Shown here one piece after another: positions 6,748 through 14,138 of a DNA stretch of 18,981 nucleotides. The notes under the pieces were generated by a model. The model saw nothing but the letters and a program-made list of their open reading frames with translations, was not told the origin of the DNA and did no database searches. A program made the translations under genes and the position numbers. Position 1 is the first letter of the stretch, and every line of letters starts with the position of its first letter. The stretch comes from Nitrospirota bacterium (GTDB lineage: Bacteria; Nitrospirota; JAOUDF01): NCBI GenBank assembly GCA_029859385.1, contig JAOUDF010000026.1, positions 1 through 18,981 on the forward strand, written 5' to 3'.

Positions 6748-8331
6748 ATGAAGAAATGGTTGTATATGTTGCCGGTAGCCGCGATTGCGCTGTCCGCCGG
6801 ATTCGCGTCAGCCAACGAAGTAAAGGTGTCTGACGAGGAAATGTCGATTGGTAAGAAGGCATACTTTGACCGCTGCTCCGGTTGCCACGGCACCCTGAGG
6901 AAGGGCGCCACCGGCCCTAACCTGGAGCCCAAGAGGACGACCGCCCTTGGCACCGATGCCCTCAAGGTATTCCTTGAGTTCGGTACCCCCGGCGGTATGC
7001 CTTCCTTCAAGGACATGCTGACCGAGAAGGAAAGGGACATCATGGCCCGCTTCCTCCAGGTTCCCGCGCCCCTTCCGCCCGAGATGTCTCTGGCTGAAAT
7101 GAAGGAGTCCTGGAAGGTACTCGTACCCGTCGACAAGAGGCCGTCCAAGCCTCAGCATAACAGGAACTGGAAGAACTACTTCGGTGTAATCCTCCGTGAC
7201 GCCGGCAAGGCCGCCGTTATCGACGGCGACACCAAAGAGCTGGTCGGCATCGTCGACACCGGCTTCGCTGTGCACATCCTCAGGTCCTCCGCTTCCGGCC
7301 GTTACATGTACTCCATCGGCCGCGACGGCAAGGCGACCATCTTCGATCTCTGGACCGACAAGCCCACCATGGTGGCCGAGGTCAAGGTCGGCAGCGACGC
7401 CCGCAGCATCGACAGCAGCAAGTACAAGGGTTTTGAGGACAAGTACGCCATCATCGGCGACTACTGGCCTCCCCAGTTCATCATCCTCGATGGTCAGACC
7501 CTGGAGCCTATCAAGGTTGTAAGCACCCGCTCCATGACCTACGACACAAACGAGTACCATCCTGAGCCCCGCGTGGCGGCGATCATCGCCTCCCACATCG
7601 CTCCCGAGTGGATGCTCAACATCAAGGAAACCGGCTACATCTGGATTGTCGACTACTCCGACCTCAAGAACCTGAAGATCACCCAGCTGGAGGCCGAGCG
7701 CTTCCTGCACGATGGTGGCTGGGCCTCCGACAAGAGGCACTTCCTGATGGCTGCGAACATGAGGAACAGGGTTGTCGTTGTTGACACCAAGAACAAGAAC
7801 GTTCCTGCTATCGTCGATGTAGGCACCAAGCCGCACCCCGGCCGTGGCGCCAACTGGGATGATTCCAAGTTCGGTCCTGTCTGGGCGACCCCGCACCTTG
7901 GTGAGCCCGCGCTCGCCCTGATCGGTACCGACCCCGTGAACCACAAGGCCAACGCATGGAAGATGGTCAAGAAGGTTCCCGTACTCGGCGCCGGTGGTCT
8001 GTTCGTCAAGACCCATCCCAAGAGTGACAGGATCTGGGTTGACAGCACCCTGGATCCGGATCCCGAGAAGACCCGGAGCCTGACGATTCTGAACAAGAAG
8101 AACCTGGATGAGCCTTTCAAGACCATCAAGGTTGCCGACCATGGCCGCGTTGTTCACCTTGAGTACAACGACAAGGGCGACGAGGTGTGGGTCTCCGTTT
8201 GGGACAAGAAGGGTGAGATCGTGGTCTATGATGACAAGACCATGAAGGAGAAGAAGAGGATCACCGGTGACTGGCTGGTAACTCCTACCGGCAAGTTCAA
8301 CGTCACCAACACGGTGGGTGATATCTACTAA
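6748..8331 (+). CDS. nirS: Cytochrome cd1 nitrite reductase NirS
   Basis: Periplasmic NO-forming nitrite reductase: nitrite plus one electron gives NO on heme d1. The ATG at 6748 has a strong AAGGAGG five bases upstream; an in-frame GTG at 6718 lacks one and would precede the signal peptide. Residues 1-22 are a Sec signal ending ASA. The N-terminal heme c domain has CSGCH (C43, C46, H47) with Met84 in GGMP as likely sixth ligand. The C-terminal d1 propeller keeps the proximal His176 (AVHILR) and the two active-site histidines His321 (FLHDGGW) and His383 (TPHLG). The HPEPRVAAIIASH, PHPGRGAN and TPTGKFNV blocks also match NirS from memory. At 527 residues before processing it appears shorter than the Paracoccus type around residues 460-495. 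Codon use is strongly biased (almost all Lys are AAG), suggesting high expression. Confidence 0.95.
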   Translation: MKKWLYMLPVAAIALSAGFASANEVKVSDEEMSIGKKAYFDRCSGCHGTLRKGATGPNLEPKRTTALGTDALKVFLEFGTPGGMPSFKDMLTEKERDIMARFLQVPAPLPPEMSLAEMKESWKVLVPVDKRPSKPQHNRNWKNYFGVILRDAGKAAVIDGDTKELVGIVDTGFAVHILRSSASGRYMYSIGRDGKATIFDLWTDKPTMVAEVKVGSDARSIDSSKYKGFEDKYAIIGDYWPPQFIILDGQTLEPIKVVSTRSMTYDTNEYHPEPRVAAIIASHIAPEWMLNIKETGYIWIVDYSDLKNLKITQLEAERFLHDGGWASDKRHFLMAANMRNRVVVVDTKNKNVPAIVDVGTKPHPGRGANWDDSKFGPVWATPHLGEPALALIGTDPVNHKANAWKMVKKVPVLGAGGLFVKTHPKSDRIWVDSTLDPDPEKTRSLTILNKKNLDEPFKTIKVADHGRVVHLEYNDKGDEVWVSVWDKKGEIVVYDDKTMKEKKRITGDWLVTPTGKFNVTNTVGDIY

Positions 8332-8355
8332 TTCATCCTTGTAACTGTACTACGG

Positions 8356-8390
8356 AACGGGGTGGGGAATTTCCCCACCCCGTTTTTTTT
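8356..8390 (+). terminator. Strong intrinsic terminator after nirS
   Basis: ACGGGGTGGGG (8357-8367) pairs perfectly with CCCCACCCCGT (8373-8383) around a 5-base loop and is followed by a run of eight T. It lies between nirS and nirN, which are only 74 bases apart on the same strand, so nirN would depend on readthrough or an unseen promoter. Confidence 0.93.
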
Positions 8391-8405
8391 CGAGGACGTT
8401 CCACT

Positions 8406-9893
8406 ATGAGGTTTCCCAAAATTACAGGCGTTGGTCTTGTCGTTGTATCGATGGTATTACCGGTAGTTGATGCTCATGCCGGTACCGTGGAAGGGAAAGA
8501 GCTCTATCGACAATACTGCGCGCCATGCCACCATTCCCAGAGATATGGACTTTCCGGCCCACCCCTCATTCCGGAAACGATCGGCAAGAAGAAGGATAGA
8601 GATCTGGCGGAAATTGTCAGAGATGGTTTGCCTGCATCCAATATGCCGGCATTCGGAACCCTCAGCGAAGCCCAGATTGCGGATATAGTGGCATTTCTTC
8701 GGTCTCCCGTGCGAGATATGGCATGGGGAGTGGAAGAAATGCTCGGTACCCTCAAGCTCTCCGATGACAAACCCTTGTCGCCCCGGCCAAACCCTGACAT
8801 GACCAACCTTTTCATGATAGTAGAGGGCGGCAGAGGGGATGTCCATTTCATGGATGGAGACACTTTTACTCTCCTCGACAAGGTCCATGTCGGCACCATT
8901 CATGGCGGTCCCAAGTACGATGAGCAGATGAAATATGCCTATCTGGGCGGCAGGGACGGCTGGGTGGTCAAGTACGACCTTGATGCATGGCGGGAAGTGG
9001 CCCGCGTGAGGGGCGGTATTAATACGCGTAATATCGCTGTTTCGAAAGATGGTAAAGTCCTTGCAGTCGCCAATGCGCTACCGGCAAATGTGACGCTGAT
9101 CGACACTGCTACCCTGAAGCCGCTGAAAATTATTGATGCCCCGGGGAAATCCGGAGCTGTTTATGCGCTGAGAAACAGCGCGCGCTTTGTTATCTCTTTC
9201 CGCGACAGGGCCGAACTCTGGTTCATGGATACCGGGACCCTGGAGATAGAGAAAGTCGCTCTTGACCAGCCGTTTTCCGACTTCTTCATAGAGCCGAATG
9301 AAAGATTTCTCATCGGGGCGGGGAGAGACGGGGATCATATCAGTATCTTCGACCTGGAAAGGAAAAAGGTAACGCAGTCGGTCAAGGGTGAAGGGATGCC
9401 GCACCTCGCCTCCGCTGCGCTCTGGGGAGGACGCTGGGAGAGTATCGTGGCCTATCCGCATATTACGGCGCCCAGGGTGACATTCCTTGAGTTGGTTACC
9501 GTAGGCGACGACCACAGGCTGGGGCAGCCAGGAAGTGCCAATGAGGCTGTGGTCAATGATTATCGCTGGGAGATAAAGAAAGAGGTAAAACTCAAGGGCG
9601 CCGGCTTTTTTGCCAGAACACACAATGATATCCCGGATGTCTGGGTAGATACCGGCTCGGATACGATCCAGTTGCTAAGCAAAAAGACCGGCTCAGTCAG
9701 GGAGCTTGTTCCCTCGCCGGGCAAGAGGGCGATGCACATAGAGTTTACCAAGGACGGGCGTTTTGCGCTGGTCAGTATTTGGGAGACGGATGGTGCGGTC
9801 GTCATCTACGATACGGCGTCTTTGAAGGAGGTTAAACGGCTTCCCTTCAACAGGCCGGTTGGCAAGTACAACGCCACTCTCAAGCTCTATTGA
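8406..9893 (+). CDS. nirN: NirN, c/d1-type dehydrogenase of heme d1 maturation
   Basis: Periplasmic NirS paralogue that, in Pseudomonas, oxidises the dihydro-heme d1 precursor to heme d1. Residues 1-25 are a Sec signal (AHA). The heme c domain has CAPCH (C38, C41, H42) and Met80 in NMPAF. The eight-bladed propeller retains the NirN hallmarks IHGGPK (His166), GRDGWVVKYDL, NTRNIAVS, GMPHL (His333) and FFARTH (His406), and ends in GKYNA. The length of 495 matches known NirN. The NirS active-site FLHDGGW block is absent, which separates it from a reductase. AGGA sits nine bases before the ATG. It follows the nirS terminator and ends just before a terminator shared with the convergent cytochrome gene. 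Confidence 0.9.
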   Translation: MRFPKITGVGLVVVSMVLPVVDAHAGTVEGKELYRQYCAPCHHSQRYGLSGPPLIPETIGKKKDRDLAEIVRDGLPASNMPAFGTLSEAQIADIVAFLRSPVRDMAWGVEEMLGTLKLSDDKPLSPRPNPDMTNLFMIVEGGRGDVHFMDGDTFTLLDKVHVGTIHGGPKYDEQMKYAYLGGRDGWVVKYDLDAWREVARVRGGINTRNIAVSKDGKVLAVANALPANVTLIDTATLKPLKIIDAPGKSGAVYALRNSARFVISFRDRAELWFMDTGTLEIEKVALDQPFSDFFIEPNERFLIGAGRDGDHISIFDLERKKVTQSVKGEGMPHLASAALWGGRWESIVAYPHITAPRVTFLELVTVGDDHRLGQPGSANEAVVNDYRWEIKKEVKLKGAGFFARTHNDIPDVWVDTGSDTIQLLSKKTGSVRELVPSPGKRAMHIEFTKDGRFALVSIWETDGAVVIYDTASLKEVKRLPFNRPVGKYNATLKLY

Positions 9894-9919
9894 TATGAAC
9901 GAAGTCCGGTGGAAAAAGA

Positions 9920-9946
9920 AAAGCCCCCTTCATTGAAGGGGGCTTT
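9920..9946. terminator. Bidirectional terminator between nirN and the cytochrome gene
   Basis: AAAGCCCCCTTC (9920-9931) pairs perfectly with GAAGGGGGCTTT (9935-9946) over a 3-base loop. On the minus strand it is followed by a T-rich run (complement of GGAAAAAGAA), so it is best placed to end the cytochrome transcript. On the plus strand it ends in CTTT and would also stop nirN transcription. Confidence 0.88.
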
Positions 9947-9966
9947 GTCGTTGAATCTTTTAAAGC

Positions 9967-10470
9967 TTAGCGGTTGCCGCAGGTATAGCCCCTCTTGATG
10001 CAAGCCTTGTTGTAGCTGGCATGGCAGTTGGCGCAGGTCTCGGGATTGAGCGGATGACCCTTGTCCTTGGAGGCGATGGACTTGCCGGTCTCCAGGGAGA
10101 TGGCGTCGTATACAGGCTTGCCGCCCTTGTGGGAGGTGACGAAAGCAGCCTTGATGTCCTTGAGCTCCAGAATGGCGGTAATGCCATCAGGATACTTGGT
10201 GCCGTTGGAATCATAGATCTTCTTTACGGCAGGATTGATGAAGGACCTGTACTTGCCGGGGTTGAGGCCGCAATAGGTGTCGACCGTTGCCTGGAGGATA
10301 TCGTCGCCACCAAGGGGCAGTACGTTAACGCCGCAGGGCGGCACAACGCCGTTTGCCTTGCCCTCGGGCCATTTTTCCTTGCTCCAGTAGGAATCCCACG
10401 CAAAGCTGCTGCCGGCAAAGCTGAACATAACCACCGCCACGAGGGCGATCATACCAAGAAACTTCTTCAT
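9967..10470 (-). CDS. Unclassified periplasmic monoheme c-type cytochrome
   Basis: 167-residue secreted protein with a Sec signal (1-24, ending SFA) and a single CANCH heme c motif near the C-terminus (C146, C149, H150). Four further cysteines (C46, C67, C157, C164) may form disulfides. The start at 10470 is set by GGGGAG eight bases upstream; an earlier ATG at 10500 would put ten charged residues before the signal. Position beside nirN and opposite nirJF suggests an electron carrier for NirS or NirN, or a nitrogen-oxide-handling cytochrome. A YPDG block (93-96) with a C-terminal heme motif is reminiscent of the cytochrome P460 layout, but that is only a weak resemblance by eye. It is not like the small NirC or NirM cytochromes, whose heme motif is N-terminal. 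Confidence 0.8.
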   Translation of the reverse strand: MKKFLGMIALVAVVMFSFAGSSFAWDSYWSKEKWPEGKANGVVPPCGVNVLPLGGDDILQATVDTYCGLNPGKYRSFINPAVKKIYDSNGTKYPDGITAILELKDIKAAFVTSHKGGKPVYDAISLETGKSIASKDKGHPLNPETCANCHASYNKACIKRGYTCGNR

Positions 10471-10617
10471 GTTTAATTCTCCCCTTCTTTTAAAATGCAT
10501 GGACTTGTTTGTATTTAACCAGGCTTGACGCTTGTTGCCTCACTGCGAATTACGAGGTTAGCCACCTCCTTTCTCCAACAGTATCGGGCCGCACATCCTT
10601 GCTTCCCCCTCGGAGAG
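10471..10617 (-). other. Structured 5' leader of the cytochrome gene
   Basis: About 150 bases with no convincing gene. On the minus strand it contains GAGGT-GGCTA-ACCTC (10568-10554), a 5-bp hairpin over the 16S-complementary AAGGAGGTGG (10571-10562); AGGC/GCCT (10540-10537 with 10524-10521); and GCCGC/GCGGC (10623-10619 with 10592-10588), the last starting just upstream of the predicted start point. The real ribosome binding site is further downstream next to 10470. No known riboswitch is recognised. Confidence 0.35.
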
Positions 10618-10623
10618 CGCGGC

Positions 10624-10652
10624 GTTATGTAACTTTATACATCCAGTGTAAA
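10624..10652 (-). promoter_or_regulatory. Candidate promoter of the cytochrome gene
   Basis: On the minus strand TTTACA (10652-10647) and CATAAC (10629-10624) are 17 bases apart, matching consensus at 5 and 4 of 6 positions. It would start transcription near 10617. Confidence 0.4.
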
Positions 10653-10740
10653 GCAACATTCTTAGCATTGTTCCTTTCGCTGGTCAATATTTTCCAGAGA
10701 GGATTAATAAAATCTAATTTTTGCGCTGCGCCTGTTCATT

Positions 10741-10790
10741 TCAGGCAACTTCGCGGTTGAGATACGGGCAGAATATGCTATCATGCCTGA
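10741..10790. repeat. 7-bp inverted repeat flanking the nirJ promoter
   Basis: TCAGGCA (10741-10747) and TGCCTGA (10784-10790) are perfect inverted copies whose centres are 43 bases apart, about four helical turns. The nirJ -35 and -10 elements lie between them, the second copy touching the -10. Confidence 0.45.
10757..10784 (+). promoter_or_regulatory. Sigma-70-like promoter for nirJ-nirF
   Basis: TTGAGA (10757-10762) and TATCAT (10779-10784) each match consensus at 5 of 6 positions with a 16-base spacer. The predicted start point is about 10791, roughly 40 bases before the nirJ ATG. Confidence 0.6.
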
Positions 10791-10831
10791 GTAGTCTGTA
10801 AATATTGGAAAAGGCCTTAATTGCGAGAGCC

Positions 10832-12058
10832 ATGCTAGGCGTAACGAAACTCCTGTGCGGCAGGGCATCATCCGGTGATGTCCTGAAACACGGCAGAACC
10901 ACCTCGAAACTCCCCTCAAATCTTCTGCAGTTCTCCGAAGACAAGAGCCCGGTCGTTGTATGGAATGTCACCCTTCGCTGTAATCTCCACTGTGCCCACT
11001 GTTACTCAGACTCCAAGGACACGGCCTACAACGGGGAGCTTACGACGGAAGAAGGGCTTGCGCTGATTGACGACCTGGCTGCCTTCAAGGTGCCGGTCAT
11101 CATCTATTCCGGCGGTGACCCTCTCATGCGGCCCGACATCTTTTTCCTGGCCAAATATGCCCGAGACAAGGGGATACGGGGCGGCCTCTCATGCAACGGT
11201 GTACTGGTCGATGATGCGGCGGTGAAGAAGATAAAGGACGCGGGATTCGATTACGTTGGTATCAGCATTGACGGCATCGGCGAGGTCAACGACATGTTCC
11301 GGGGGAAGCCGGGGGCGTTCAACATGGCCCTGGACGGCATGCGGCGTTGCCAGGATGCGGGGCTCAAGACAGGGCTCAGGTTTACCCTCAACAAGCGCAA
11401 CTACCTCCAGCTTTCCGCCATGTTTGATATGCTGGAGAGAGAAAAAATACCGCGCTGTTATGTCTCCCACCTTGTCTATTCCGGTCGCGGAGGGAGGATT
11501 ATCCGGGACGATCTGACGCACGAGGAGACGCGGGCGGCGGTTGATTATATCTTTGACCGGACCCTCGATTTCCATCGTCGCGGGATCGAAAAAGAGATCA
11601 TTACCGGTAACAACGACGCGGATGCCGTATATCTCTACCATCGGATTCTGCGCGACCAGCCGGAGAGGGCGGAGGAAGTATACCGCTTGTTGAAGTGGCG
11701 CGGGGGGAACAGCTCCGGCATCGCCCTCGGCAACATCGACAGCTTTGGTAACGTGCATGCCGACCAGTTCTGGTTCCATTATACCTTTGGAAACATTCGT
11801 GAACGGTCCTTCAGCGCGATATGGAACGATACGTCAGACCCCCTTATGGCGGGGCTTAAGAAAAAACATCAAATGGTCAAGGGGCGTTGCGGTCTCTGCA
11901 AGTACCTCGATATCTGCGCCGGAGGGATGAGGGTGCGGGCCGAGGTTATCTATGACGATGTATGGGCCCAGGACCCTGCCTGCTATCTGACCGACAAGGA
12001 GATCGGCCTTACCGACGAAATGGTGGCGGAGCTTGGGAAAAGGGAGATGTCTCGATGA
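10832..12058 (+). CDS. nirJ: Heme d1 biosynthesis radical SAM protein NirJ
   Basis: Cytoplasmic radical SAM enzyme that removes propionate side chains from didecarboxysiroheme on the way to heme d1. The radical SAM cluster motif is CxxxCxxC (C50, C54, C57), followed by the SAM-binding SGGDP (93-97). The C-terminal cysteines C353, C356, C362 and C384 form the second cluster site typical of NirJ. The blocks GFDYVGISIDG, TGNNDADA, GNIRER and SDPLM match NirJ closely. I use the ATG at 10832 (408 residues), which aligns with the usual N-terminus. An upstream in-frame TTG at 10805 is possible, and neither start has a strong ribosome binding site. The stop overlaps the nirF ATG by four bases. Confidence 0.93.
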   Translation: MLGVTKLLCGRASSGDVLKHGRTTSKLPSNLLQFSEDKSPVVVWNVTLRCNLHCAHCYSDSKDTAYNGELTTEEGLALIDDLAAFKVPVIIYSGGDPLMRPDIFFLAKYARDKGIRGGLSCNGVLVDDAAVKKIKDAGFDYVGISIDGIGEVNDMFRGKPGAFNMALDGMRRCQDAGLKTGLRFTLNKRNYLQLSAMFDMLEREKIPRCYVSHLVYSGRGGRIIRDDLTHEETRAAVDYIFDRTLDFHRRGIEKEIITGNNDADAVYLYHRILRDQPERAEEVYRLLKWRGGNSSGIALGNIDSFGNVHADQFWFHYTFGNIRERSFSAIWNDTSDPLMAGLKKKHQMVKGRCGLCKYLDICAGGMRVRAEVIYDDVWAQDPACYLTDKEIGLTDEMVAELGKREMSR

Positions 12059-13302
12059 ACAAGTTCGTTTCACGGCTCGCAGCCAGTACCCTGCTTCTGA
12101 TCTTTGTGGCATTTCTCGCCGGTTGCGCGGTTTCGAATCGTACGGTGCAGGATACGCCCAAGAAACGCTGGGGAACCGCGGCTCTCATGGTAGTAGTCGA
12201 AAGAGAGAGCGGCAGCGTGCTGGTCTTTGACAGCACGAAGCATGAATTTCTAGGGCGAATTACCGGCCTGGGGAACCTTAAGCACGCCACCATGGTCTTC
12301 TCTCGCGACGGCAGCTATGCCTATGTGTTCCAGCGGGACGGCTGGATGAGCAAGCTCGACCTTCTCAGTCTTGAACTGGTCAAGCGTGTAAAGGCCGGTG
12401 ACGACTCCATCGGTGGCGCCATCACCCAGGACGGGAAATATATTGCGGTAGGCAACTACAAGCCGGGCGGCATCACCATCGTCGATGCCGAGACTATGGA
12501 GATCGTGAAGGTCATCCCGGCCATCCGTGATCTTGGTGATGGAAAGACCATGGAATCGCGGGTGGTTGGCGTGGCGGACGCGCCCGATAACCTCCTCCTC
12601 TTTGCACTGATGGATGCCGACGGCATCTGGATAGTCGATGCGGGCAAGCCCGATTTCCCCGTGATCAAAAAGCATTGGGATATCGGCGCCGAGGGGGATA
12701 CCGGGGCCATGCCGTATGATGCCTTCCTCGGTTCAGATGGCCGCTACTATGTCGTAGGCCTGCTCAATGCCAACTATATGGCGATGATCGACACATGGAA
12801 CCTGGAAGCGGGTGTACAGAAGATCCTCACCGAGCAGGGTGCCGAGCCTGGAAAGGTACCGTTATGGAAAGTGCCCCACCTGGAGGGATGGACAGTCATG
12901 GGAGGGTTGGCCGTGGTGCCGGCCTTGAAGGAAAACCGCGTTATTGTTTACGACGCAAAGAGCTGGGAACTGGTCAAATATATCGATACCCTGGGGACGG
13001 CGCTTTTTAATGTGGGCAGCCCCGATGGAAAGAAGGTCTGGGTTGACATCGTCGGGCCGGGCGGAGACAGCATACAGGTGATCGATATCAAGACGCTGTC
13101 GGTGGTAAAGACCATCAAGGTGGGTGAAGGGGCCATTCACCCCCAGTTTACCCCCAAGGGAGAGGCGGTGTATGTCTCGGTAATGGATGAAGGAAAGGTA
13201 GTGGTGTACAACTCAGCTACCTATGAGAAAATCAAGGAGTTTCCCGCTCAAAGGCCGTCGGGCATCTTTTGTACGAGCCGCGCCCATCAGTTCGGCTTGT
13301 AA
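12055..13302 (+). CDS. nirF: Heme d1 biosynthesis lipoprotein NirF
   Basis: Periplasmic d1-binding propeller protein needed for heme d1 formation, known in Pseudomonas and Paracoccus to bind d1 and interact with NirN and NirS. The N-terminus is a lipoprotein signal: a hydrophobic run (about 8-20) and lipobox LAGC with Cys24 as the lipidated residue, so it is membrane-anchored. Family blocks include LKHATMVFSRDG (His77, candidate functional His), SIGGAI, MPYDAFL, PHLEGW (His275) and the C-terminal PSGIF. There is no CxxCH, as expected for NirF. Length is 415 residues. The ATG at 12055 overlaps the nirJ stop (ATGA), so the two are translationally coupled. No terminator lies directly after it; the first candidate is at 13563-13600. 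Confidence 0.93.
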   Translation: MNKFVSRLAASTLLLIFVAFLAGCAVSNRTVQDTPKKRWGTAALMVVVERESGSVLVFDSTKHEFLGRITGLGNLKHATMVFSRDGSYAYVFQRDGWMSKLDLLSLELVKRVKAGDDSIGGAITQDGKYIAVGNYKPGGITIVDAETMEIVKVIPAIRDLGDGKTMESRVVGVADAPDNLLLFALMDADGIWIVDAGKPDFPVIKKHWDIGAEGDTGAMPYDAFLGSDGRYYVVGLLNANYMAMIDTWNLEAGVQKILTEQGAEPGKVPLWKVPHLEGWTVMGGLAVVPALKENRVIVYDAKSWELVKYIDTLGTALFNVGSPDGKKVWVDIVGPGGDSIQVIDIKTLSVVKTIKVGEGAIHPQFTPKGEAVYVSVMDEGKVVVYNSATYEKIKEFPAQRPSGIFCTSRAHQFGL

Positions 13303-13307
13303 GGGCG

Positions 13308-13526
13308 CTACTGAACGGCAATGATCCCTGCCTCGTTCAGGGGGACGCCCAGGGCATTACATACCTCATTGGGGGAATCGGTGGTAATGGTTACACCGGC
13401 ACTCTCCCGCAGTTCCCTGAATTTTTCCGCGTCAAGAAGGTCGCCATCAGGCATCAGCAGCCCCAGTCCGCTGACATTGAGGTTTACCGGATAAGGGGAA
13501 TTCCCGAATTTCAATTGTATCTTCAT
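13308..13526 (-). CDS. Small protein of unknown function (72 aa)
   Basis: I do not recognise this gene. From the ATG at 13526, supported by an AGAGGA ribosome binding site five bases upstream, it encodes 72 residues that look soluble: a beta-rich N-terminus (MKIQLKF) and an acidic, helical middle, with no signal peptide, membrane segment or metal motif and one Cys. It lies convergent to nirF with five bases between the stops, and just downstream of the tRNA-Ala terminator. It may be transcribed by readthrough, and a nirJF transcript would cover it in antisense. The frame is open 12 codons further upstream without a better start. Confidence 0.55.
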   Translation of the reverse strand: MKIQLKFGNSPYPVNLNVSGLGLLMPDGDLLDAEKFRELRESAGVTITTDSPNEVCNALGVPLNEAGIIAVQ

Positions 13527-13548
13527 CTTGTCCTCTCGACAGTCTCTT

Positions 13549-13599
13549 GGGTTGAAAAACAAAAGGAGCTAAGCGTTGTCGCCTAACTCCTTATATTTT

Positions 13600-13600
<1 letters not shown>
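13549..13600. terminator. Terminator of tRNA-Ala, usable on both strands
   Basis: A 13-bp stem, AAGGAGCTAAGCG (13563-13575) with CGCCTAACTCCTT (13580-13592), has a 4-base loop; all positions pair on the minus strand if two G-U pairs are allowed. On the minus strand it is followed by TTTTGTTTTT. On the plus strand it is followed by ATATTTTT, so it can also end transcripts coming from nirF. Confidence 0.85.
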
Positions 13601-13675
<75 letters not shown>

Positions 13676-13689
13676 GTACGGAGACCCAC

Positions 13690-13718
13690 TTTATACACTG
13701 CCCTGTCACATATGTCAA
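13690..13718 (-). promoter_or_regulatory. Near-consensus promoter of tRNA-Ala
   Basis: On the minus strand TTGACA (13718-13713), a 17-base spacer and TATAAA (13695-13690) place the start point near 13683, eight bases before the mature tRNA end. The -35 overlaps the last codons of the upstream gene, so the tRNA has its own strong promoter. Confidence 0.85.
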
Positions 13719-14125
13719 GCGCGCTTTCTTGCCTTTTTTGAGTCCGGTTTTGCGGGGACGGTGCGCGCCTTTTTAAGGCTTTCGACCTCTCTGGTCAGCT
13801 GATCCCTCTCTGCCTGCGTTTTGTGCAGCAGCGCCGTAAGTTCGTTTACCCTCAGGCTCAGGGAATCCCGCTCTCCCTCGATGACCTTTATCTGCTGGTG
13901 CATTGCCAGTGCCTCTTTCTTTGTTTTTTCCGCGAGGGCTCGCGTTGCGTCAACGCTGTCGCGCATCCGTGCCGCGTAAAAAAGAGAGGCGCCGAGAGCG
14001 ACGACAAGGAGGGAGAAAACAATAATACGCTTCACCGAAGGGGTCATGCCCTTTGCAGCTGATTCTCTGCGGGTAAATCGGGGTTGTTCTTCAAGCTCTT
14101 CAAGTCTCTGATAGCTGCGTGTCAT
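13715..14125 (-). CDS. Single-pass membrane protein with coiled coil
   Basis: 136-residue protein of unknown function. A charged cytoplasmic N-terminus (1-31) is followed by one transmembrane segment (about 33-51), then a long heptad-like region rich in Leu, Glu, Lys and Gln (about 58-120) that predicts a coiled coil, and a Lys/Arg-rich tail. The layout recalls small division or envelope coiled-coil proteins such as FtsB/FtsL, but there is no sequence basis for naming it. The ATG at 14125 has GGAG about nine bases upstream. It follows the AMMECR1 gene by 13 bases and is probably the last protein gene of that operon; its stop overlaps the tRNA promoter. Confidence 0.7.
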   Translation of the reverse strand: MTRSYQRLEELEEQPRFTRRESAAKGMTPSVKRIIVFSLLVVALGASLFYAARMRDSVDATRALAEKTKKEALAMHQQIKVIEGERDSLSLRVNELTALLHKTQAERDQLTREVESLKKARTVPAKPDSKKARKRA

Positions 14126-14138
14126 TTCCTGCGATCTC

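Noticed and set aside
6808..8157. Open frame of 449 codons antisense to nirS
   Set aside because: It mirrors the strongly biased codon use of nirS, which removes stop codons from the opposite strand. It has no recognisable domain, and nirS itself is certain.
10515..10565. 16-codon frame on the minus strand starting GTG within the cytochrome leader
   Set aside because: The AAGGAG that would serve as ribosome binding site abuts the GTG with no spacer, so initiation there is unlikely. No similarity to a known leader peptide could be established.
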